Shown: positions 4,970 through 10,846 of the stretch, in pieces
Numbering within the stretch: position 1 is the stretch's first letter
Layout of the letters: each line of letters begins with the position of its first letter
NCBI GenBank assembly: GCA_964221845.1
Contig: CAXPZW010000040.1
Coordinates: 1 to 11,352 of the forward strand
Origin: CAXPZW01 sp964221845
Lineage (GTDB): Bacteria > Bacteroidota > Bacteroidia > Flavobacteriales_D > Sanyastnellaceae
Reading direction: 5' to 3'
Length of the DNA stretch: 11,352 bases
Notes under the pieces: generated by a model
What the model was told of the DNA's origin: nothing
The model's database searches: none
What the model saw: the letters and a program-made list of their open reading frames with translations, nothing else
Translations under genes and position numbers: made by a program

Positions 4970-7216
4970 TCAGCGTACGACCGCTACGGTCCCCTGCAGG
5001 TCAATCACCACCGCGTCGCCAGAAATGCGGTGCTCGTACACCACTTGCCAGGCGTACAGTCCGGGGTGCACGTAATGGGCGCCGCCGTCGACATTGCCCA
5101 GCCAGCTCTCCCCCACTTCGGTGCTCTCAAAAATCACCGCACCCCAACGATCAAACACGCGGAATACGTACTTGTCTGGAATGCACTCGAGTACGGGGAA
5201 AAACGTGTCGTTGGTGCCGTCGTTGTCGGGCGTAAACGCATTGGGCACCCAAGCGTCGCACGTGCAAGGTTTGAAGCCAACATCCGAAGAAGCTTCGGCC
5301 GTGCCGCATTCGTTCTCGGCCATGGCCGTGTAGGTACCGCCGCCTTGGAATTGGATCAATTGGCCCATATCGCCGGTGTCCCAACTCACCGGAGTGTCTT
5401 CGGGGGTGACGGTGGCAAACAGGCTGCCTACGGTGCCTTCACAGAAAGACGCTGTTGCGGGCACCTCAACGGTCGGCACGGGCAACTCTTCCACCTGCAA
5501 CCCCACCACGTTGATGCAGCCGGTAAGCTCATCGGTGAGCATCACTTCGTAAACGCCCGCGGTGTTGACCTCCAAGAAGGTGACTCCGTCGCCAAAATCG
5601 GTGATCATGTAGGGGACGTCTTGGGTCAAGAGCACCGTTTCGCCGTCGCAAAAGCGGTAAAGGGTGAGCCCGTTCCACTGCGGCAAGTCCATGACCATCA
5701 CCATGCTCATGGCTTCGGCGGCGCAGGGGCCGTTGGAGACGGTGACTTCGTATAGGCCCGCTTCGCTCACAGTGATGGTGGACGAGGTGGCGCCCGTGCT
5801 CCAGTTGTAGGTTTCACCGGGGCCAGGGTCGAGCACGGCTGACTCTCCGTCGCACAGTCCCACGCTGGCGGGCAAGCTGATGGAAGGAACAACAGTCATG
5901 TCCACATCCACGCTGAATTCGGCGCTGCAGCCTTCGTCGCTGGTAACTTCAACGGTATAGGTGCCGGTGGCGTCCACTTCCAATTGGCCGTCAACGCTGC
6001 CGCCCCAGTCGTAAGTGCAGCCCGTGCAGGAGGCGTCCAAGACGGTGGATTCCCCTTCGCAGAACAGGACTTCGGTTTCCCAAACGTCGGGTTCGGGCAA
6101 ATCGGCCAGGGTGAGGTTGGCGGCATCGAAGGTTTGGCACCCGTCCAAGGTGGCCACCACTTCTACCCCACCGGGCACGTCGGTTTCAAAGGTTTCTTCG
6201 GTGGTGCCGTTGCCCCAGGTTAGGGTGGCGCCGTCGGTCGCGTCGGCGGTAAACACGGCGGATTCTCCGTCGCAAATGGCCTGATCGGGGCCGATGTCCA
6301 CGCTGACTTCGGTGATGGCAATTTCCACCTCGTCCACTTGCACCTCACCGCAAGCATCGGTGTACTCTACGGTATAGATGGTGGTGGTTTCTGGCGTGAA
6401 GACCGGGTCTTGGATGGAAGGATCACTGACGCCGTCTACCGGAGACCACTCGTAGATGCCGTCTTCCGGTCCGTTCACCCCAAGTTGGATGGACTCGCCT
6501 TCGCAAAGGGTCACGTCGTCGGGCAGGCCGAGGGTGAACTGGTCCAAGCACACCGTTTGGGTGTTGAACAGGCCACCGGTGCTTCCGGTAAAACCCCAGT
6601 ACACTTCGGTGGCGCCTGAGAAAATGTCTTCCACCAAATCGATGCTGTGGGTCAGGCGCAGCTCGCAGTCGAAATACACCTCTACCAAGTCCGCATCCGG
6701 GTTCCACACCAAACGAAACAGGTGGTCGTTGCCGTCCTCGATGTTGGCGCCTGAAGCCAAAGCCGTTACCGGACCGGCCAAGTTGGTGGCCGAACTGTGC
6801 AGTACGCTGCCGTCGGACACCATGGCAATGTGGTCTTGCCAGATGTCGCCAAAGTCGTTGTTCTGGAAGGTGTCAAACTCCACCCCAAACGAAGGGCTGA
6901 TGCCACCAAACCCCAGTCCGCCTCCAGGCTCGCCCAGCAAGGTGGTGCCCGATGTTTGCATCACAAACACGATCCCATCGGCGCCGTTGGCATCGATGAA
7001 ACCGAAGTTGAGTTTGAGGTCAATGGTGAAGGGTTCGCTCAAGTCGATGGTTTCCAAGAACCAGACTGCGCCGTTTTGCCATTCGATGGGCAGGGTGACG
7101 GTGTAACACTCCTCGTCGTCAGCCACCGCATCGCCCATGGCGTTCGCAGTTTGTGCTGCGGCGCCACAGGCCCACAACCACAGGGCAGTGAAGAGAAGTG
7201 TTTTGGGAGATCCCAT
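4970..7216 (-). CDS. Secreted lectin-like multidomain protein with T9SS sorting domain
   Basis: 748 residues. ATG 7216 is chosen because it gives a signal peptide (MGSPKTLLFTALWLWACGAAAQ, cleavage near 20-22) and follows a -7 box; the frame continues to 7339 without a signal. Residues about 35-230 form an L-type/bacterial lectin-like domain: ADGIVFVMQ, a GGGLGFGGI loop, FGVEFDTFQN, DHIAM. Residues 231-650 hold six Ig/PKD-like repeats of 68-77 residues, each opened by C-E/D-G-E-S or a variant (C238, C315, C386, C455, C523, C592) and each with a second Cys 43-51 residues later (C289, C360, C430, C498, C567, C637), suggesting one disulfide per repeat. Residues 656-748 (VPNAFTPDNDGTNDTF, FDRWG, WLGN) are the gliding-motility-associated CHU_C type-B sorting domain. 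Probably a surface adhesin or glycan binder exported by T9SS; the ligand is unknown. Confidence 0.9.
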   Translation of the reverse strand: MGSPKTLLFTALWLWACGAAAQTANAMGDAVADDEECYTVTLPIEWQNGAVWFLETIDLSEPFTIDLKLNFGFIDANGADGIVFVMQTSGTTLLGEPGGGLGFGGISPSFGVEFDTFQNNDFGDIWQDHIAMVSDGSVLHSSATNLAGPVTALASGANIEDGNDHLFRLVWNPDADLVEVYFDCELRLTHSIDLVEDIFSGATEVYWGFTGSTGGLFNTQTVCLDQFTLGLPDDVTLCEGESIQLGVNGPEDGIYEWSPVDGVSDPSIQDPVFTPETTTIYTVEYTDACGEVQVDEVEIAITEVSVDIGPDQAICDGESAVFTADATDGATLTWGNGTTEETFETDVPGGVEVVATLDGCQTFDAANLTLADLPEPDVWETEVLFCEGESTVLDASCTGCTYDWGGSVDGQLEVDATGTYTVEVTSDEGCSAEFSVDVDMTVVPSISLPASVGLCDGESAVLDPGPGETYNWSTGATSSTITVSEAGLYEVTVSNGPCAAEAMSMVMVMDLPQWNGLTLYRFCDGETVLLTQDVPYMITDFGDGVTFLEVNTAGVYEVMLTDELTGCINVVGLQVEELPVPTVEVPATASFCEGTVGSLFATVTPEDTPVSWDTGDMGQLIQFQGGGTYTAMAENECGTAEASSDVGFKPCTCDAWVPNAFTPDNDGTNDTFFPVLECIPDKYVFRVFDRWGAVIFESTEVGESWLGNVDGGAHYVHPGLYAWQVVYEHRISGDAVVIDLQGTVAVVR

Positions 7217-7227
7217 AGGGTTATTGT

Positions 7228-7235
7228 CAAAGGTA
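7228..7235 (-). promoter_or_regulatory. -7 box for the secreted lectin-like gene
   Basis: The minus strand reads TACCTTTG, a perfect TAnnTTTG match, 11 bp before the chosen ATG at 7216. A TTG lies 25 bp further upstream, slightly too far for a typical -33 element. The box would lie inside the coding region if the distal start at 7339 were used, so it supports the shorter start. Confidence 0.6.
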
Positions 7236-7298
7236 CACTTTTCCACCCCGGAACCCCCACCAATCGTGGACAGGACAGGGTGAATTGTGGAAAGATTT

Positions 7299-7332
7299 TT
7301 TCGCTTCCACCCGAGAAAACCCGGTACCTTCG
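7299..7332 (+). promoter_or_regulatory. Promoter of the transaldolase-YciO operon
   Basis: TACCTTCG at 7325-7332 matches TAnnTTTG with one C for T, and TTTCG at 7299-7303 lies 21 bp upstream, where TTTG would be expected; both elements carry the same T-to-C variation. The start codon is at 7351, giving a leader of about 10-14 bases. It diverges from the lectin gene promoter about 90 bp away. Confidence 0.55.
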
Positions 7333-7350
7333 CGCTCAAATTCAGCGAAC

Positions 7351-8007
7351 ATGAAATTCTTCATCGACACCGCCAACCTCGACCAAATCCGTGAAGCTCA
7401 GGACCTGGGAGTACTCGACGGGGTGACCACCAACCCCAGCCTGATGGCCAAAGAAGGCATCAGCGGCGAGGAAAATGTGTTGAACCACTACCGCGCCATC
7501 TGCGACATCACAGACGGCGACGTTTCGGCAGAAGTGATCTCCACCGATTTCGAAGGCATGATCCGCGAGGGCGAGGCCCTGGCCCAACTGCACGAGAACA
7601 TCGTGGTGAAGGTTCCCATGATTCGCGACGGCATCAAAGCCATCAGCCACTTCAGCAAGGCCGGCATCAAAACCAACTGCACCTTGGTGTTCTCGCCAGG
7701 TCAAGCGCTTTTGGCCGCCAAAGCGGGTGCCTCTTACGTGAGCCCATTCGTAGGCCGCATCGACGACATCTCATCGGACGGCATGCGCCTGATTGAGGAG
7801 ATCCGCTTGATCTACGACAACTTTGCTTTCGGTACCGAGATCTTGGCTGCGTCTGTGCGCCACACCATGCACATCATCGAGTGCGCATCGGTGGGCGCTG
7901 ATGTGATCACCGCGCCACTGAGCGCCATCACCGGCCTGCTCAAGCACCCGCTCACCGACATCGGTCTCGAAAAATTCCTGGCCGACCACGCCAAAGCCAA
8001 CGCCTAA
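7351..8007 (+). CDS. tal: Transaldolase, small TalC/FSA-class
   Basis: 218 residues from ATG 7351 (MKFFIDTANL is the standard opening; the frame's earlier Met at 7285 adds an unrelated tail upstream of the promoter). It is a single TIM barrel of the class I aldolase subfamily of fructose-6-phosphate aldolase and short transaldolases. The Schiff-base lysine is K87 in IVVKVPM; D6 and T26-T27-N28 (GVTTNPS) complete the usual active-site set. Two positions separate the activities: E61 (SAEV), where E. coli FSA has Gln59, and F133 (SPFVGRIDD), where FSA has Tyr131. Both are the transaldolase state, so it should move a dihydroxyacetone unit between sedoheptulose-7-P/glyceraldehyde-3-P and erythrose-4-P/fructose-6-P in the pentose phosphate pathway. 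Cytoplasmic. The next gene begins directly after its stop codon. Confidence 0.92.
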   Translation: MKFFIDTANLDQIREAQDLGVLDGVTTNPSLMAKEGISGEENVLNHYRAICDITDGDVSAEVISTDFEGMIREGEALAQLHENIVVKVPMIRDGIKAISHFSKAGIKTNCTLVFSPGQALLAAKAGASYVSPFVGRIDDISSDGMRLIEEIRLIYDNFAFGTEILAASVRHTMHIIECASVGADVITAPLSAITGLLKHPLTDIGLEKFLADHAKANA

Positions 8008-8622
8008 GTGCTGGTCAGCATCCACCCGGACAATCCGGATCCGCGCAAAATGCGCCAGGCCGTTGAGGTCTTGGAGCGCGGCGGGATTGTGATCTACCCT
8101 ACCGACGGGGTGTACTCCATGGGCTGCAGTTTGGAGCGCTACAAAACCTTCGAAAAGGTGGCGCGCATCCAAGGCAAAAAGCCCGAGAAGGCCAATTTCT
8201 CGGTCGTGTTCCACGATCTCGGGCAAATCAGTGCCTATACCAAGCCCATGAACTCTACGGTCTTCAAGGCGCTCAAAAAGGCGCTTCCGGGGCCCTACAC
8301 GTTCATTCTGGAGGCCAGCGGGCAGGTGCCCAAGATCTTCAAGGCCAAGCGACGCACCATCGGGATCCGCATCCCAGACAACAACATCGCCCGCGAGTTG
8401 GTGGAAATGCTGGGCGCGCCGTTGATTGCCTCCTCGGTACACGCCGAAGACGAAATCCTCGAATACATCACCGATCCCGAGCTCATCCACGAGAAGTACG
8501 AGCACCAGGTAGACCTGGTCATCGACGGCGGTACGGGCACCTTGGATGCCTCTACAGTGGTGGACTGTTCTGGCGGAGACTTAGAAGTGATTCGCGAAGG
8601 CAAAGGCGAAGTCTTCTGGTAG
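8008..8622 (+). CDS. YciO/YrdC/Sua5-family protein
   Basis: 204 residues from a GTG start that abuts the transaldolase TAA (TAAGTG, no gap); an in-frame stop precedes it, so no ATG start near the N-terminus exists and coupling is likely. The family pattern is clear: VERGGIVIYPTDGVYSMGC-like N-terminal segment (IVIYPTDGVYSMGC), ARIQGKKPEKANFS, YTKPMNSTVFKALKKALPGP with the PGPYTF signature, and KRRTIGIRIPDN. The family carries out L-threonylcarbamoyl-AMP synthesis for the tRNA t6A modification in TsaC/Sua5. The Ser-x-Asn switch of TsaC is replaced by SSVHAEDE, which places it in the YciO branch, where the physiological role is less certain. It has one domain, without the Sua5 C-terminal domain. 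The last residues are GEVFW; a hairpin and the gyrB promoter follow. Confidence 0.88.
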   Translation: MLVSIHPDNPDPRKMRQAVEVLERGGIVIYPTDGVYSMGCSLERYKTFEKVARIQGKKPEKANFSVVFHDLGQISAYTKPMNSTVFKALKKALPGPYTFILEASGQVPKIFKAKRRTIGIRIPDNNIARELVEMLGAPLIASSVHAEDEILEYITDPELIHEKYEHQVDLVIDGGTGTLDASTVVDCSGGDLEVIREGKGEVFW

Positions 8623-8676
8623 GCGAATCCCCGCCGGTTTTCCACCGATGTTAAAAACTCCAGTTCAAAGTGAATA

Positions 8677-8699
8677 AAACCCGCGCACTGCGTGGGTTT
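8677..8699 (+). terminator. Hairpin after the transaldolase-YciO operon
   Basis: AAACCCGCGC, loop ACT, GCGTGGGTTT: a 10-bp stem with one G-T wobble, 55 bp after the YciO stop. Only three T follow the GC-rich part, so termination may be partial. Its 3' end overlaps the possible -33 element of the gyrB promoter. Confidence 0.6.
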
Positions 8700-8734
8700 G
8701 CGCGTCATTCGCCCCTGCAAAATCCGTATTTTTG
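8697..8734 (+). promoter_or_regulatory. gyrB promoter
   Basis: TATTTTTG at 8727-8734 is a perfect TAnnTTTG element. A TTTG at 8697-8700 lies 26 bp upstream, slightly beyond the usual 19-23 bp, so the -33 assignment is weaker than the -7. The predicted transcript starts near 8738-8741, about 90 bases before the gyrB ATG. Confidence 0.6.
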
Positions 8735-8741
8735 ATAGGAA

Positions 8742-8804
8742 GACGGAAAGGGGAGCAATTCCACGCCAGCCGGGTGTTTCCGGCCGTTTGGGCTCCTTCC
8801 CGTC
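8742..8804 (+). promoter_or_regulatory. Structured gyrB 5' leader (nested stem-loops)
   Basis: The predicted leader begins with an outer stem: 8742-8756 (GACGGAAAGGGGAGC) pairs with 8792-8804 (GCTCCTTCCCGTC), 12 pairs with one A-C mismatch and a two-G bulge. Inside, GCCGG (8769-8773) pairs with CCGGC (8780-8784) around a 6-base loop. The region after it (8805-8828) looks single-stranded and carries AGAAGG at 8817-8822, six bases before the ATG. The stem base coincides with the predicted RNA 5' end. Function, if any (stability, regulation), is inference. Confidence 0.45.
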
Positions 8805-8828
8805 AAAACGCAATTCAGAAGGCGAATT

Positions 8829-10775
8829 ATGAGCGAAGAAAAGAAGCAATATTCCGCAGACAGTATTCAGAGTCTGGAAGGAATGGAGCACGTGCGCATG
8901 CGCCCCTCGATGTACATCGGGGATGTGGGCGTGCGCGGTCTGCACCACTTGGTTTACGAGGTGGTCGACAACTCGATTGACGAAGCACTGGCCGGTCACT
9001 GTGACCACATACAAGTCTGGATCCACGAGGGCAACAGCATCACCGTTCAAGACAACGGTCGCGGTATCCCGGTGGACCTCCACAAAAAAGAGGGCGTTTC
9101 CGCCCTGGAGGTGGTCATGACCAAGATCGGCGCCGGTGGTAAGTTCGACAAGGACAGCTACAAGGTTTCTGGTGGTCTGCACGGGGTGGGTGTGTCGTGT
9201 GTGAACGCACTCTCCATCCACTTGAAAGCAGAAGTCCAGCGCGCAGGCAAACACTACGTGCAGGAATACAGCATTGGAAAGGCCCAATACCCGGTCAAAG
9301 AAATCGGCACCGCGGAAGGCCGCGGTACCAAAGTGACCTTCAAGCCCGACGAAAGCATTTTTGAGGTACTCGAATACAACTTCGAGACCCTCAGCACCCG
9401 CTTGCGCGAGCTAGCCTACCTCAACGCCGGCATCAAGCTGGAAATCACCGACGAGCGTGAGGTGGACGAGGAAGGCAACGTGCTCCACAAGGTCTTCCAC
9501 AGCGAAAGAGGCTTGGAAGAGTTCGTGCGCTACATCGACGAAACGCGCGATCCCCTCATCGAGGAGGTCATCCACGTGACCGGCGAGCGCAGTGGCATTC
9601 CGGTGGAAGTAGCCATGATCTACAACACCACCTACGCCGAGAACATCCACTCGTACGTCAACAACATCAACACCCACGAAGGAGGTACCCACCTTTCGGG
9701 CTTCCGCCGTGGACTCACCAACACCCTCAAGAAGTACGCAGAGTCTTCGGGCATGCTGGACAAGCTCAAGTTCGAGATCGCCGGCGACGACTTCCGCGAA
9801 GGCCTCACCGCCATCGTATCGGTGAAGATTGCCGAACCGCAGTTTGAGGGTCAAACCAAAACCAAGCTCGGTAACCGCGAGGCCGTCTCCCCTGTGAGCC
9901 AGGCCGTGAGCGAAATGCTCGAGAATTACCTCGAAGAGCACCCCAACGACGCAAAGCGCATCGTAGAAAAGGTCATCCTGGCCGCCCAAGCCCGTCACGC
10001 CGCCCGCAAGGCACGCGAGATGGTGCAGCGCAAGACCGTGATGAGCGGCTCTGGCCTGCCCGGCAAGCTGGCGGACTGTTCAGAGAAGGATCCCGCGGTG
10101 TGCGAGCTCTTCCTGGTCGAGGGGGACTCGGCGGGCGGTACCGCCAAGCAAGGCCGTGATCGAAACTTCCAGGCCATCCTGCCGCTGCGCGGTAAGATCC
10201 TGAACGTGGAGAAGGCCATGCACCACAAAATCTTCGAGAACGAGGAAATCAAGAACATCTACACCGCACTCGGGGTCACCGTGGGCACCGAGGAAGACGC
10301 CAAGGCGCTCAACATGACCAAGCTGCGTTACCACAAGGTGGTGATCATGTGTGATGCGGATGTCGACGGTTCTCACATCGAGACCCTGATCCTGACCTTC
10401 TTCTTCCGTCACATGAAGGAGATGCTGGAGAACGGATACATCTACATCGCCACCCCACCGCTTTACTTGGTGAAAAAAGGCAGCAAGCAACGCTATGCTT
10501 GGGACGACGACCAACGCGACCAATACATTGCAGAAATGCGTGGTGCGGGCTCGGATTCCAGCGTAGGGGTGCAGCGTTACAAGGGTCTGGGTGAGATGAA
10601 CGCAGAGCAACTTTGGGACACCACCATGAACCCCGAGTTCCGCACCCTGCGCCGCGTGACCATCGAAAATGCCGCCGAGTGCGACCACATCTTCTCCATG
10701 CTCATGGGAGACGACGTACCGCCCCGCCGCGCGTTCATCGAGGCCAACGCCAAGTACGCCAACATCGACGCTTAA
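8829..10775 (+). CDS. gyrB: DNA gyrase subunit B
   Basis: Complete at 648 residues, the usual size for Bacteroidota GyrB and without the large C-terminal insertion of the E. coli protein. With GyrA it introduces negative supercoils using ATP. The GHKL ATPase domain shows RPSMYIGD, EVVDNSIDEA (E44 general base, N48 binds Mg-ATP), QDNGRGIP (D75) and the lid loop GGLHGVGVSCVNALS (115-129). The transducer domain ends in QTK (342-344, K344 contacts the ATP gamma-phosphate) before TKLGN. The TOPRIM domain has LVEGDSAGG (E431), PLRGKILNV and DADVDGSHI (D509, D511, D513). The tail motif QRYKGLGEMN (582-591) contacts DNA/GyrA. ATG 8829 is preceded by AGAAGG six bases upstream, one of the few Shine-Dalgarno-like sites here. 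GyrB is favoured over ParE by overall similarity to Bacteroidota GyrB. Confidence 0.97.
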   Translation: MSEEKKQYSADSIQSLEGMEHVRMRPSMYIGDVGVRGLHHLVYEVVDNSIDEALAGHCDHIQVWIHEGNSITVQDNGRGIPVDLHKKEGVSALEVVMTKIGAGGKFDKDSYKVSGGLHGVGVSCVNALSIHLKAEVQRAGKHYVQEYSIGKAQYPVKEIGTAEGRGTKVTFKPDESIFEVLEYNFETLSTRLRELAYLNAGIKLEITDEREVDEEGNVLHKVFHSERGLEEFVRYIDETRDPLIEEVIHVTGERSGIPVEVAMIYNTTYAENIHSYVNNINTHEGGTHLSGFRRGLTNTLKKYAESSGMLDKLKFEIAGDDFREGLTAIVSVKIAEPQFEGQTKTKLGNREAVSPVSQAVSEMLENYLEEHPNDAKRIVEKVILAAQARHAARKAREMVQRKTVMSGSGLPGKLADCSEKDPAVCELFLVEGDSAGGTAKQGRDRNFQAILPLRGKILNVEKAMHHKIFENEEIKNIYTALGVTVGTEEDAKALNMTKLRYHKVVIMCDADVDGSHIETLILTFFFRHMKEMLENGYIYIATPPLYLVKKGSKQRYAWDDDQRDQYIAEMRGAGSDSSVGVQRYKGLGEMNAEQLWDTTMNPEFRTLRRVTIENAAECDHIFSMLMGDDVPPRRAFIEANAKYANIDA

Positions 10776-10800
10776 GACAAAACAGCTTTGTTTTCAATGC

Positions 10801-10828
10801 AAAAAGGGCCGCATATGCGGCCCTTTTT
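10801..10828. terminator. Perfect palindromic terminator after gyrB
   Basis: AAAAAGGGCCGCAT followed by its exact complement ATGCGGCCCTTTTT: a 28-bp perfect palindrome, GC-rich core with flanking A- and T-runs, working on both strands. It lies 25 bp after the gyrB stop and 18 bp after the converging PLP enzyme gene. A weaker A/T hairpin (AAAACA, loop GCTT, TGTTTT) sits just before it at 10779-10794. Confidence 0.92.
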
Positions 10829-10846
10829 ATTTCCAGGAAGTTCCGC

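Noticed and set aside
4970..7339. Longer start at 7339 for the secreted lectin-like protein
   Set aside because: The extra 41 residues precede a good signal peptide and would cover the -7 box and most of the divergent promoter region.
7285..7350. Extended N-terminus for the transaldolase
   Set aside because: MKFFIDTANL at 7351 is the conserved family start, and the extension spans the predicted promoter.
8732..8980. 82-codon ORF across the gyrB leader
   Set aside because: It runs into gyrB in another frame, has no start context and no recognisable sequence; the leader structure explains the region better.
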